From: Stomorhina lunata
Taxonomy: Eukaryota > Arthropoda > Insecta > Diptera > Rhiniidae
Assembly: GCA_933228675.1 (NCBI GenBank)
Contig: OW121743.1
Span: 84,344,938-84,408,937 of the forward strand
DNA: 64,000 nt
Reading direction: 5' to 3'
The notes under the pieces were generated by a model, which saw nothing but the letters and a program-made list of their open reading frames with translations, did no database searches and was not told the origin of the DNA. Made by a program: the position numbers and the translations under genes. Below are positions 13,119 to 25,869 of the stretch, in pieces; the first letter of the stretch is position 1, and each line of letters begins with the position of its first letter.

Positions 13119-15601
13119 CGTCTGTCTGTCTGTCTGTTGAAATCAAGTTTCTGAAGCCCCTGGAGGATGGACTTACATAAATTATATATCAGATTTTAGG
13201 AAATTCTCCCGCAATGAACGCTATTAAATTTCATTAAAATCGGTTTATAAACACCGAAAATATCGAAAAAATACCAAAAATTAGACGAAAATTTGAAAAT
13301 TTTTGATTGAAACACACTTTTAAATAACAAGAGAAAAAAGATACTCCTGGTGTACATGTGATAATATGTTATATATCAGATTGTAGGAAATATTTTCCCA
13401 AAGCACTCTGTAAAATTTTATCAAAATCGGTCCATAAACAACTGAGATATCGCCAAAACACTGAATTTGATGTATCGCAAATTGCCCAAAGTACACATTA
13501 GAGAATGTTTGTTGAAAAAATTAAATGCAGAAATAGGAAAAACTATCCTCCTTTAGTACGGACCTACATAAATTTTATATCAGATTTTAGGAAATTCCCC
13601 CACCAAGCACGTTATTAAATTTTATCAAAAGCGGTCTATAAACAATTGAGATATCGCCATAACACTACATTTGATGTACAGCAAATTGCCCAAAGTACGT
13701 CTCTAAGAAATTTTGTTTACATTTTGTAAGTATTGTTTCAGCGATATCTCAGGTGTTTATGGACCGATTGTGATGAAATTTGACATCGTTCTTTATGGGA
13801 GGATTTTCTAAAATCTGATATATATACTCCACAAATCTGATTATGAATACCATTCAAATTGTACCAATCAACTCAGAATCGGCACAAGAATCGATTTCGC
13901 GACCTCCGTCCGTCTGTCCGTCCGTCTGTTTGTTTGCCCGTCCGTCCGTCTGTTTGTTTGCCCGTCCGTCCGTCTGTTTGTTTATCCGTCCGTCTACATG
14001 TCCGTCCGTCTACCTGTCTGTCCTTTTTTCTGTTGTAGTCAAGTTTTTGGAGCTCCTGTTTTGTCGATATCTCAGATGTTTATTTTGATGAAGTTTAATA
14101 GCGTCCTTCGCAGGGGATTATCTAAATCCTGATGCATTCTGTAATTTGTGGTAGATATTATTTAGCGTTTAAGCGATGGTGTTTTGATCGACAATGTTGA
14201 AATTCAGGGTGGGACAATTCAGGAGCTCCACAAATCTGGTTTTTGCAGACAGACACACTGCATTTATCTTAATTTTGTGTCTGACTTTTGAACATTATGA
14301 TAACATTTGAGAATGTATTATATATCAAATTATAGGTAATCTTCCTAGGAAGTACAAAAATGCAGCTAATTACATGATATCCGTTCAAAACCTACATATG
14401 TATGTAAGTATCTCACATATCAACAAAAATTTAAATTTTTTAATTGCAATTGGGAGAAATCCGTTCACGTTTGACAATTGATCCTGTATAACTTCGCCTA
14501 AGGCAATCTCTTAGTAGCTAATAAATGACAAATTATAATAGATTCGATGATGACATTTAGTATAAAGACGTTGTACAATATTGATATTCAGGACAATAGC
14601 GCCTAAAATAAACTTTCTAGAGGGACAACATTTGACAAAAGTATTTCTGATCTCTCGAAAAGTTCGATATTGAAAATGGGCGAGCTCTATTCACATTTAG
14701 TGAAATCTCCCATATAAACCCGACCGGGAAACGATTTAATGCTGATAAATTAAATCACATTAAAATTGCACAAAGAACTAGAGCAAAACTTTTCAAACAT
14801 CCATCGGACAGATCGAAAGAACTATACATCCCAAATATTATTGATGAAGTGTTCATTTTAATTAATTAACTAACTTCAAATTAATAAGTAAACTTTTCCG
14901 ACAAAGCTGATAACCATCCATTCAAAAGCTATATATTTCACGTATGTATCTAAAACTAAGAGTGTATTCTCTAAAATTTTAAGGCTTGTATACATTGACA
15001 ATCATTGTTAAAGCTTTGACCTAAATCAGTCCGCTAACTTCAGAGTTTTACATAACTAATCAAGAACTTTTACTAGTTGGATAATTCGTACGAATTAAAG
15101 TGCACAACCCTCACTGGGCACAGCGTTTTTGGGTTGCATGTCAGAATACTTAAACTTTATCAAATCGATGTGCTATTGCAAATCTAAGGGCATCTACATT
15201 TTGAAGCATCTTTTCTGCATGGTTTATCTGATCTATCGAACTTTATTAAATGTTCGTAAAATATGTGTCTATTTTATTTCGAAGCTACTGGCTGGCTTAA
15301 ATATGCATTCTCTACTTGTAGTCTAGTAATCATTATCTTTCACAAAGGGACCACTTTACAACCCAAGTGAAGCTTCCCTAGACATCAGCCACCTGCCCAA
15401 CCTAACCTTTGGGTGCATAACTATTCTAGATGATGACGCCACCGAAAAGGTTTTCGTTTTCCGACTCTTAATTTTAAAGACTCTTTGCATATAATACTAC
15501 TATAACCAAATATTGCTACGAATTACATTAAGTACTTTTGGAACACCATTGGTGAAGGGTATCCAAGATTCGGCAAAGCCGAATATACCACTCTTACTTG
15601 T
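12951..15601 (+). mobile_element. Helentron/DINE-like non-autonomous element, copy 1
   Basis: The 5' end starts TATACCCTTCACC, then AATA, then GGTGAAAGGGTA, a terminal hairpin. The 3' end carries a second hairpin (ATTCGGC, AAA, GCCGAAT) and finishes CTCTTACTTGT between flanking T residues. Behind the 5' end come a GATCGACTCAGAATCGG box and a GTCT/GTCC microsatellite (about 13083-13136). A second, degenerate box plus microsatellite lies at about 13860-14020. A module with ATCAGATTTTAGGAAAT, ATCGGTCCATAAACA and GAGATATCGCC is repeated near 13184, 13371 and 13574, and inverted near 13740-13825 and 14060-14130. This architecture matches the microsatellite-bearing DINE/Helentron repeats known from flies. 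No Rep/helicase gene is present. A 65-codon frame at 15129-15326 is shared with copy 2 but has no recognisable domain. Confidence 0.75.
13083..13136 (+). repeat. GTCT/GTCC microsatellite inside Helentron-like copy 1
   Basis: Tandem GTCT with GTCC variants directly after the AATCGATTAAGCGAT box. The same position and pattern occur at 35146-35200 in copy 2. Confidence 0.85.
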
Positions 15602-15835
15602 TTTTGCTTAATTTATTAAACAAACATTCATTAACTTCACACGCATTCATACATACACACATATCTGCAATTTAACCAAACCATAACGATACAGGACAAC
15701 GAGAGAGAAAGGAAAAGATTTATTAAATGCGAAAATATTTATTAAAGCGAAAATGGTGGTAAAGGATTTCACGAGAAGTATAAACGAATTTTTAAAGCAC
15801 TTCAAGTGAATTTAATTTTTGCAAAAAAAAAAAAA
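15602..15835. other. Short unique stretch, nothing seen
   Basis: AT-rich DNA between Helentron-like copy 1 and array C. Confidence 0.4.
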
Positions 15836-18130
15836 AAAATATTTTAATGGGAAATTTTTCAAAAATTTACTATTTTTATAAGAAATTATTTCAAATTTTT
15901 CAAAAATTTACTATTTTTATAGGAAATTTTTCAAAAATTTACTTTTTTTATATGAAATTTTTAAAAAATTTACTATTTTTATAGGAAATTTTTCAAAAAT
16001 TTACTATTTTTATAGGAAATTTTTCAAAAATTTACTATTTTTATAGGAAATATTTCAAAAATTTACTATTTTTATAGGAAATTTTTCAAAAATTGACTAT
16101 TTTTATAGGAAATTTTTCAAAAATTGACTATTTTTATAGGAAATTTTTCAAAAATTGACTATTTTTATAGGAAATTTTTCAAAAATTGACTATTTTTATA
16201 GGAAATTTTTCAAAAATTTACTATTTTTATAGGAAATTTTTCAAAAATTTACTATTTTTATAGGAAATTTTTCAAAAATTGACTATTTTTATAGGAAATT
16301 TTTCAAAAATTTACTATTTTTATAGGAAATTTTTCAAAAACTGACTATTTTTATAGGAAATTTTTCAAAAATTGACTATTTTTATAGGAAATTTTTCAAA
16401 AATTGACTATTTTTATAGGAAATTTTTCAAAAATTTAATATTTTTATAGGAAATTTTTCAAAAATTTACTATTTTTATAGGAAATTTTTCAAAAATTTAC
16501 TATTTTTAAAGGAAATTTTTCAAAAATTTACTATTTTTATAGGAAAATTTTCAAAACTTTACTATTTTTATAGGAAAATTTTCAAAAATTTACTATTTTA
16601 ATAGGAAATTTTTCAAAAATTGACTATTTTTATAGGAAATTTTTCAAAAATTTACTATTTTTATAGGAAATTTTTCAAAAATTTACTATTTTTATAGGAA
16701 ATTTTTCAAAAATTTACTATTTTTATAGGAAATTTTTCAAAAATTGACTATTTTTATAGGAAATTTTTCAAAAATTGACTATTTTTATAGGAAATTTTTC
16801 AAAAATTTAATATTTTTATAGGAAATTTTTCAAAAATTTACTATTTTTATAGGAAATTTTTCAAAAATTTACTATTTTTAAAGGAAATTTTTCAAAAATT
16901 TACTATTTTTATAGAAAATTTTTCAAAAATTTACTATTTTTATAAAAAATTTTTCAAAAATTTACTATTTTTATAGGAAATTTTTCAAAAACTGACTATT
17001 TTTATAGGAAATTTTTCAAAAATTGACTATTTTTATAGGAAATTTTTCAAAAATTTACTATTTTTATAGGAAATTTTTCAAAAATTTACTATTTTTATAG
17101 GAAATTTTTCAAAAATTGACTATTTTTATAGGAAATTTTTCAAAAATTGACTATTTTTATAGGAAATTTTTCAAAAATTGACTATTTTTATAAATAATTT
17201 TTCAAAAATTTACTATTTTTATAGGAAAATTTTCAAAAATTTACTATTTTTATAGGAAATTTTTCAAAAATTTACTATTTTTATAGGAAATTTTTCAAAA
17301 ATTGACTATTTTTATAGGAAATTTTTCAAAAATTTACTATTTTTATAGGAAATTTTTCAAAAATTTACTATTTTTATAGGAAAATTTTCAAAAATTTACT
17401 ATTTTTATAGGAAATTTTTCAAAAATTTACTATTTTTATAGGAAATTTTTCAAAAATTCACTATTTTTATAGGAAATTTTTCAAAAATTTACTATTTTAA
17501 TAGGAAAATTTTCAAAAATGTACTATTTTTATAGGAAAATTTTCAAAAATTTACTATTTTTATAGGAAATTTTTTAAAAATTTACTATTTTTATAGGAAA
17601 TTCTTCAAAAATTTACTATTTATATAAGAAATTCGTCAAAAATTTTTTATTTTTATAGGAAATTTTCCAAAATTTTCCTATCTTTATAGCAAATTTTTCA
17701 AAAAATTACTATTTTTATAGGAAATTTTTCAAAAATGTCCTATTTTTATAGGAAATTTTTCAAAAATGTCCTATTTTTATAGGAAATTTTTCAAAAAATT
17801 TACTATTTTTTGGGAAATATTTCAAAAATTTACTGTTTTTATAAGAAACTATTTAAAAATTTACTATTTTTATAGGAAATTTTTTAAAAATTTCTTATTT
17901 GTATAGGAAATTTTTCAAAAACTTCCAATTTTTATAGGAAATTTTTCAAAAAATTCCTATTTTTATTGGAAATTTTTCAAAAATTCACTATTTTTATAAG
18001 ATATTTTTTAAAAAATTTCTATTTACATAGGAAATCTTTCAAAAATTTCCTATTTTTATAGGAAGTTTTTCAAAAATTTTCTTTTTTTATAGGAAATTTT
18101 TTAAAAATGTCCTATTTTTATAGGAATATT
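15836..18130 (+). repeat. 31-bp minisatellite array C
   Basis: About 2.3 kb of highly regular 31-bp units: AGGAAATTTTTCAAAAATTT followed by ACTATTTTTAT. Units differ mainly at the TTTAC/TTGAC position. The core (15960-17480) is most uniform and the right edge (17600-18130) most degenerate, the usual pattern of homogenisation from the middle. Its consensus is the reverse complement of array D (20880-22150). Confidence 0.95.
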
Positions 18131-19384
18131 AAATGCTTCAACATTTTCTGTAGGTTTAAACATAAAAATTCCATTTCTCATAAATACAGTTTATTCCTTC
18201 ACAGAGTGAAACATTTATTACTTTACGGGATTTATAAACATTTTATAGCAATAAAAAGATTTATAAAAACAATAAAACAATGATTGGGTCAGTTGACGCT
18301 GAAGTAAATTAGTTCCAGAAAATTTAAAAAATTTATGAAAACAAATATAGTCAGGAGCTAAATTTGTAATATTACCGAAAAATATATAGAATTTTTTAAA
18401 GTATTCACTTATTTTTGAACCCAGGTTCACAAATCCGCAAATTAGATCCATTGATCAACAGTCTCACATCAACTGATTTAATAAAAAGTTTCCTAAAAAA
18501 TCTTAGAAGAACTTATGTTGCTTTTCACTTTTTTTAAATTTCATAGTTTTTGCTAAATCCTTTTGGTATAAATAAATCATTATTTATATTTATTTTAATT
18601 ATGTTCCACTTCAAATGTTTGCATTTAATTACATTAAAAAATCTGCAAATAGAAATATAATTTACACAAATTATGCATTCGTTAATCCAGCAAATAAGTA
18701 AAGGCAGGAAACTAAAAGAATTTAATCACTAACAAAAAAGTACTTAAATGTTATAGTACTACTTATATTATATTAATGCAGTAAAAATAATATGAAAGTT
18801 CTAATGCAATTAGATGATTGATCATATTAAATAATAGCTCTCTTCACATCAATTATAGATTATTTGCAAACATTTTGTTGAAATAGATACTAGGATGTCC
18901 ACAAAATTTTTTAAATATTTGAATAGCAATTCTTTTTATAAAAATCCACCTAATGATTCTACTCTTTTATACATTTTCATCAATCTAATTAATTACTAAA
19001 ATATTCATTTGTATAACTTGGATTTAAAGAAAAAAATTTACGCATAACCCAACAATTCACACATGAATTAATTATTTTAATTTTGATTAAAAACTAAAAA
19101 TATTGACAGAATCTTCGTGAAAAAAAAATCACTCATAACTAATTGTCATTATTAAAACAATATTAGTGATAGAAAAAAACTTGCAATAACTATTTAAAAA
19201 AATTATAATGCAATTAATATTTATAAATGTAACAATTATGCAACTACAAACGCATAATGTTTTATTAAAATTAATTATTAAAAACGATAATTGTTTTTTA
19301 TGAGCGAACATTGAGTATAAAATTAAGGAAGATGGAGGGAAAAACAAATCAAAAATTCCAGTAAAAAGGGCCTTTTTAATTTAT
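18131..19384. other. Unique AT-rich intronic DNA, no gene seen
   Basis: Non-repetitive spacer between related arrays. Small open frames on the minus strand (18218-18451, 19129-19347) are of low complexity and without domains. Confidence 0.45.
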
Positions 19385-20290
19385 TTCTTAGTGGAATTTT
19401 TCAAAAATTTTCTATTCTTATAAAAAATATCAAAAAAATTAATTTTTTTTTTTATTTTCTAAAAATTTTATTTTTATAGGAAATTTTCAAAAATTTATTA
19501 TTTTTATAGGAAATTTTTCAAAAATTAACTATCTTTATAGGACATTTTTTAAAAATTTACTATTATAGGAAATTTTTCATAAGTTTACTATTTTTATAGG
19601 AACTACCTTTACTTACTATTTTGACAGGAAATTTTTTAAAAATTTACTATTTTTTAGGAAATTTTTCAAAAATTTATTATTTTTATAGGAAATTTTCCAA
19701 AGTTTTACCATTGTTATAGGAACTAGTTTTACTTACTATTTTAACAGGAAAGTTTTAAAAAATTTACTATTTTTTAAGGAATTATTTTAAAAATTTTCTA
19801 TTTTTTTAGGAAATTTTTAAATTTTTCAAAAATTTTTAAAAAATTTCTTTTTTAGGAAATTTTTTAAAAAATTTTTATTTTTATAGGAAATTTTTCAAAC
19901 ATTTTCTTTTTTTATAGGAAATTTTTTTGTTATTTTAAGAAATTTTTAAAAAATTTAAAAGAAAAATTTCTTATAAAAATAGAAAATTTAAAAGAAAAAT
20001 TTCCTATAAAAATAGAAAATTTTTGAAAAATTTCTTATAAAAATAGAAAATTTAAAAGAAAAATTTCATATAAAAATAGAAAATTTTTAAAAAATTTCGT
20101 ATAAAAATAGAAAATTTTTGAAAAATTTCCTATAAAAATAGAAAATTTTTGAAAAATAACCTATAAAAATAGGAAATTTTTGAAAAATTTCCTATAAAAA
20201 TAGAAAATTTTTGAAAAATTACCTATAAAAATGAAAATGTTTTGAAAAATTTTCTATAAAAATAGAACATTTTTAAAAAATTTCCTTAAA
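19385..20290. repeat. Array C-type units with an orientation switch near 19945
   Basis: From 19385 to about 19945 the units read AGGAAATTTTTCAAAAATTT (array C orientation) but are degenerate. From about 19950 they read TTTTTGAAAAATTTCCTATA and AAAAATAGAAAAT, the reverse complement. The junction is a fold-back of about 340-560 bp per arm with almost no spacer. Confidence 0.85.
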
Positions 20291-20879
20291 ATTCTTACAC
20301 ATTTACAAATAATTCACCTCAAACCAATTAAATTCAAATAAAAAGGAAAATATTACTTTAAAAAATAACTTTATAAAATGTTCTATGAATACTAAATATT
20401 CTAAATTATTAATTTAGAAACAGTTTAGTTTCTATTTGCATATTTTAAATAATTAAATTATAATTCTTTCACATACCCCCTAAATAACTTAAAGTATTTA
20501 TGTACGAAGAATTTTTTGTGTGTTTTTTAGGAACTTTTTTCCCTCAAAAATATAAATTTGTAGCAAAAAGTTTTAACTTTTTTGGATTTTTTTCTAAAGC
20601 CTAAAGGTCACAAAACATAAGTTTACTTTTTATTAACAAAAATTTCACAAATGTATAAAATTATTTCAGATTTTTTTCTAGTTGTCTTTTGTTCTTATAC
20701 AGAAAAACACATGTAGTCTACAGGTTTTTATTATTTCTAATTCTAAAAGTTTAATATTTTTCTATGTAGTTCTTAAATAACATTTTAGAGCTTAATAAGT
20801 TCTATGTGAAAGTAGTTAAGTAAGGGGTTAGACACTGAAAGAAAATTTGTTTAGGGAAATTTATCACTTATTGTCAAAT
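20291..20879. other. Unique AT-rich DNA, nothing seen
   Basis: About 590 bp without tandem structure, open frames of interest or RNA gene signals. Confidence 0.4.
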
Positions 20880-22150
20880 TTTACAAATAAAAAGATTTCC
20901 TATCAAAATAGCAAATTTTTAAAAAAGTTCCTATAAAAATATTAAATTTTTGAAAAGTTTCCTACAAAAATAGTAAATTTTTGAAAAATTTCATATCTAA
21001 ATCATAAATTTTTGAAAAATTTCCCATAAAAATAGTAAATTTTTTTAAAATTTTCTATAAAAATAGTAAATTTTTGAAAATTTTTCTACAAAAATAGTAA
21101 ATTTTTGAAAATTTTCCTATAAAAATAGTAAATTTTTGAAAATTTTCCTATAAAAATAGGAAATTTTTGAAAATTTTTCAGTAAAATTAGTAAATTTTTG
21201 AAAAATTTCCTATGAAAATAGTAAATTTTTGAAAATTTTCCAGTAAAAATAGTAAATTTTTGAAAAATTTCCTATAAAAATAGTAAATTTTTGAAAAATT
21301 TTCTATAAAAATAGTAAATTTTTGAAAAATTTTTTATAAAAATAGTAAATTTTTGAAAAATTTTCTATAAAAATAGTAAATTTTTGAAAAATTTCCTATA
21401 AAAATAGTAAATTTTTGAAAAATTTCCTATAAAAATAGTAAATTTTTGAAAAATTTCCTATAAATTGTAAATTTTTGTAAAATTTCCTATAAAATTAGTA
21501 AACTTTGGACAAAATTCCTACAAAAATAGTAAATTTTTGAAAAATTTCCTATAAGAAAAAGTACATTTTTGAAAAATTTCCTATAAAAATAGTAAATTTT
21601 TGAAAAATTTCCTATAAAGATCGTAAATTTTTGAAAAATTTCCTATAAAAATCGCAAATTTTTGTAAAATTTCCTGTAAAGCTAGTAAATTTTTGAAAAA
21701 TTTTCTATAATAATAGTAAATTTTTGTAAAATTTCCTATAAGAATAGAAAATTTTCGATACAAATTTTTGAAAAATAGCAAATTTTTAAAAATTTCCTAT
21801 AAAAATAAAACATTTTTGAAAAATATTCCACAAAAGCAATAAAGTTTTTAAAAATTTCCTACAATAATATTAAATTTTTGAAGAATTTCGTATGAAAATA
21901 ATTAATTTTTGAAAAATTTCTTATAAAAGTAAGAAATTTCTATAAAAATAGTAAGTTTTTAAAAAATTTCCTATAAAAAATAGTTAATTTTTGAAAATTT
22001 TCCTATAAAAATAGTAATTCTTCGGAAACTTTCCTATAAAAATAGTACATTTTTGAAAAATTTCCTATAAATATTGAAAATTTTGGAAAGATTTTCTATA
22101 AAAATAGTAAATTTTTGAAAAATTGCTCATAAAAATGGGAAATTTTTTAG
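20880..22150 (-). repeat. 31-bp minisatellite array D, inverted relative to array C
   Basis: Units read AAAAATAGTAAATTTTTGAA followed by AAATTTCCTAT, the exact reverse complement of array C. The array is regular around 21060-21440 and degenerate towards 22150. Confidence 0.92.
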
Positions 22151-22853
22151 AGTGTATCCATAAAAATATTCAGTTGAGCCTGATATTTTTCAAACATATA
22201 TTCCATAATAGTTACACATCTAGATATGATTTCTGTACAAAATTGTAACTTGTAGTTAAAAAGTAACTAATATTACATTCATTTATACATGAATATAAAG
22301 GAAAAAACTATGTCTGAATAAGCGAATGACTGAATGTTTTACAGTTCTAGGAAACAAAAGTAAACAGACTAAGTTTTTTTTGCAAATCTCAAGGCTATAC
22401 AAAAAAGTTACTATTAACAAAAAATTCAAAAACTCTATACAGCTTTTAAAATATACAAAATATGCATAAATAGGTATTTTTAGGGTAAGAAAACTTCATA
22501 TAAACAGGAAATATAAAAGCTGGAAAAATAAAAAGATAAATGCATGTACGCATTCTTTTTTTTGCCTTGAAAGTGGCTTGAATTTTTCTTTATATTCAAC
22601 AATTACATAAAACCTATTCATAACTTTGTATTTGCAAAAATTCGAAGAAAATATAATTTTGTAATTTTTGGAGAATTAAAAATTGTCTTTATGGTTTAAA
22701 TTGTATTAAAATTTAGTATTTTTAAATAAAAAGTTTTTAGTTATAAATTTTCTTTAAGATGAAATGACAATGTTAAGTAATTCTTGATTAATTGCAGTCT
22801 CCAAATTCAAAGATTTTAGAATGTAAAAATAATTAATATTATTTTTTTTACAG
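22151..22853 (+). other. 3' end of a giant intron upstream of exon A
   Basis: Unique DNA ending in a polypyrimidine tract and a CAG acceptor: ATTATTTTTTTTACAG at 22838-22853. No exon was found between position 1 and here, so the intron upstream of exon A covers at least 22.8 kb of this window. It should carry one base of a split codon from the preceding exon, which lies outside the window. Confidence 0.7.
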
Positions 22854-22936
22854 CACAAGATAAGGAATTCACATGTCCCTCACAAAGTGCTAATGGCAAT
22901 TATGCCGATCCCGCTACTTGTCGTCGCTTTTATCAG
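22854..22936 (+). CDS. Chitin deacetylase exon A: first half of the CBM14 chitin-binding domain
   Basis: This 83-base exon is flanked by a T-rich tract plus CAG acceptor and a CAG|GTAAGT donor. Two bases complete a split codon. The frame then reads QDKEFTCPSQSANGNYADP, then ATCRRFYQ, and ends on a complete codon. The two cysteines are C1 and C2 of a peritrophin-A/CBM14 module, and YADPATCRRFYQ is typical of the chitin-binding domain preceding insect chitin deacetylases. The protein is expected to be secreted into cuticle, tracheal or gut matrix, with CBM14 anchoring the CE4 deacetylase to chitin; that is family knowledge. The exon carrying the signal peptide is not in this window. Exon B continues the domain in phase 0. 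Among the insect enzymes, absence of an LDLa module points to Cda4 or Cda5, with Cda5 my weak preference. Confidence 0.92.
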
Positions 22937-24850
22937 GTAAGTCACAAGGATCTGATACTAATATCACTGATATCTAAGTCTTACTCTATAATTTTAATTA
23001 TATTTCTTAGTCTGTGTCTAAGTCGATGTCTTAGTCTATGTTTTAGTATATGTCTTAGTCTATGTCTTAGTCTATGTTTTAGTCTAAGTTTTAGTCTATG
23101 TGTTAGTCTATGTCTTAGTCTATGTCTTAGTCTATATCTTAGTCCATATCATAGTCTATGTCTTAGTCTATGTCTTAGTCCATGTCTTAGTCTATGTCTT
23201 AGTCTTTGTCTTAGTCTATGTCTTAGTCTATGTCTTAGTCTATGTCTTAGTCTATGTCTTAGTCTATGTCTTAGTCTATGTCTTAGTCTATGTCTTAGTC
23301 TATGTCTTAGTCTATGTCTTAGTCTATGTCTTAGTCTATGTCTTAGTCTATGTCTAAGTCTATGTCTTAGTCTATGTCTTAGTCTGTGTCTTAGTCTATG
23401 TCTTAGTCTATGTCTTAGTCTATGTCTTAGTCTATATCTTAGTCTATGTCTTAGTCTATGTCTTAGTCTATGTCTTAGTCTATGTCTTAGTCTATGTCTT
23501 AGTCTATGTCTTAGTCTATGTCTTAGTCTATGTCTTAGTCTATGTCTTAGTCTATGTCTTAGTCTATGTCTTAGTCTATGTCTTAGTCTATGTCTTAGTC
23601 TATGTCTTAGTCTATGTCTTAGTCTATGTCTTAGTCTATGTCTTAGTCTATGTCTTAGTCTATGTCTTAGTCTATGTCTTAGTCTATGTCTTAGTCTATG
23701 TCTTAGTCTATGTCTTAGTCTATGTCTTAGTCTATGTCTTAGTCTATGTCTTAGTCTATGTCTTAGTCTATGTCTTAGTCTATGTCTTAGTCTATGTCTT
23801 AGTCTATGTCTTAGTCTATGTCTTAGTCTATGTCTTAGTCTATGTCTTAGTCTATGTCTTAGTCTATGTCTTAGTCTATGTCTTAGTCTATGTCTTAGTC
23901 TATGTCTTAGTCTATGTCTTAGTCTATGTCTTAGTCTATGTCTTAGTCTATGTCTTAGTCTATGTCTTAGTCTATGTCTTAGTCTATGTCTTAGTCTATG
24001 TCTTAGTCTATGTCTTAGTCTATGTCTTAGTCTATGTCTTAGTCTATGTCTTAGTCTATGTCTTAGTCTATGTCTTAGTCTATGTCTTAGTCTATGTCTT
24101 AGTCTATGTCTTAGTCTATGTCTTAGTCTATGTCTTAGTCTATGTCTTAGTCTATGTCTTAGTCTATGTCTTAGTCTATGTCTTAGTCTATGTCTTAGTC
24201 TATGTCTTAGTCTATGTCTTAGTCTATGTCTTAGTCTATGTCTTAGTCTATGTCTTAGTCTATGTCTTAGTCTATGTCTTAGTCTATGTCTTAGTCTATG
24301 TCTTAGTCTATGTCTTAGTCTATGTCTTAGTCTATGTCTTAGTCTATGTCTTAGTCTATGTCTTAGTCTATGTCTTAGTCTATGTCTTAGTCTATGTCTT
24401 AGTCTATGTCTTAGTCTATGTCTTAGTCTATGTCTTAGTCTATGTCTTAGTCTATGTCTTAGTCTATGTCTTAGTCTATGTCTTAATCTATGTCTTAGTC
24501 TATGTCTTAGTCTATGTCTTAGTCTATGTCTTAGTCTATGTCTTAGTCTATGTCTTAGTCTATGTCTTAGTCTATGTCTTAGTCTATGTCTTAGTCTATG
24601 CCTGAGTCTATGTCTTAGTCTATGTCTTAGCCTATGTCTTATTCTATGTCCTAGTCTATGTCGTAATGCATGGTTAGTCTTTGTCTTAGTCTATATCTTG
24701 TTCCTTATCTATAACTTTATCCTTATCTATATCTTTGTTTATGGCTTAGTCTATATCTTAGTCTATATCTTAGTGTATCTCTTAAGCTATCTCTTAGTCT
24801 AAATCTTGTGAAATTTCTTCATTTTAATAAATTTGTTTTTACTTTTTAAG
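22937..24850 (+). other. Intron between exons A and B (1.9 kb), mostly a 12-bp minisatellite
   Basis: Donor GTAAGT at 22937 and acceptor TTTTTAAG at 24843-24850; phase 0. The acceptor ends in AAG with a short T tract, weaker than the CAG used for exon A. Nearly all of the intron length is the 12-bp array. Confidence 0.88.
22992..24800 (+). repeat. 12-bp minisatellite TATGTCTTAGTC
   Basis: About 1.7 kb of the unit TATGTCTTAGTC, close to 140 copies. About 23460-24480 is essentially perfect, while both edges carry variants such as TTAGTCTTTGTC, TATATC and CTGAGTC. The unit is itself two related hexamers (TATGTC, TTAGTC), suggesting origin from a hexamer repeat. The Val/Leu/Tyr open frame at 23100-23357 is a repeat translation. 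Confidence 0.97.
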
Positions 24851-24962
24851 TGTGTAGATGGTTATCCATATTTAAACCGTTGTCCTTCCGGTCTTTACTT
24901 TGATGATTTACAAAAATTCTGTACATTCAAAGATGAAGCCAAGTGTGGACCCTTGGCAACAA
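24851..24962 (+). CDS. Chitin deacetylase exon B: second half of the CBM14 domain
   Basis: This 112-base exon starts in phase 0 and reads CVDGYPYLNRCPSGLYFDD, then LQKFCTFKDEAKCGPLAT. It ends with one base of a split Thr codon before the donor GTAAGT (24963). It supplies cysteines C3 to C6 of the CBM14 module, so together with exon A the six-cysteine chitin-binding domain is complete. The aromatic residues around YPYL and LYF are the usual chitin-contacting positions. The downstream part is the start of a linker to the catalytic domain. The exon is unbroken, with no frameshift or stop. Its codon use and base composition are clearly less AT-rich than the surrounding intron. Confidence 0.93.
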
Positions 24963-25869
24963 GTAAGTTGTTGTTTTAATATTTATAAAATTAAGTTAAT
25001 TTTTAAAATAATAATTTGTTTATAAAAATGTAAATTCTCTTAAAATGTACTGACATACATTCATAAGTGTGAGCAAGAAAAATAAGAAAACAATATTAAA
25101 AATCAAATTAGATTTAGAAATATCTTGAATGTATAGTCTTGCTTATATATCGAGCATATGAAAAATTAAATAAAATATGTTCCAAATCATATTAGATTTA
25201 ATGTTAGGAAAGAAAACCATTATATATATCTAAAAACCTTCCAGTAACTTATTTTCCAATTTTATCTAAAAATAAAAACATGTGTAAAATTGTATGGGTT
25301 TTCTTTGTAAAAGAATCCCGTTACTGGCACAAATACAAATGCACAGCCACAGGAAAATATGGTTAGACCACATATGAACCAAATACATAGAAAAGGAATT
25401 ACGTACTATTTGAATTTCTACCTGTGATACTCAGACGAACCATTACATAGATACGACTAAGGATATTTCCTTTATATTTTTTATTGTGTATTAAATTTTT
25501 AATGCAACATATTTTAATATAAAATTTATGATATTTTTTTGCTGGATAGTCTTTGAATGAGAAAGAGTTTTTAATAGAAGAAGGAGTAGGGAATACCATT
25601 TGAAAACAACATTATTATAAACCAATTCAATGTCTTATTAGTTAGAAGAGTAAAGGTTTAAATGTAACAGGTTCAGATAATTGTGAAGGTAATACTAAAT
25701 TAGAGTCATACCAAAACTTGTTTAAGCATTTTTGAGATAAGTTTTAAAGACACTTTTAACACAAAACATATTTCTTAATATCTATTTAAGTTTTTAAGAA
25801 GTTCTCCAAAGTTATTCAAGTTCTTACCGCCCTAATAAATACCCACAGATACGGACTATGGGTAACAAG
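24963..25869. other. 5' part of a 20.5 kb intron, no gene seen
   Basis: Unique AT-rich DNA after the exon B donor. A 66-codon minus-strand frame (25399-25599) lacks any recognisable feature. Confidence 0.5.

Noticed and set aside
15129..15326. Open frame conserved between the two Helentron-like copies (also 37134-37337)
   Set aside because: The copies are nearly identical overall, so shared open frames are expected without coding function; no domain and no similarity to Rep/helicase.
23100..23357. 85-codon Val/Leu/Tyr open frame
   Set aside because: Translation of the 12-bp minisatellite inside an intron.
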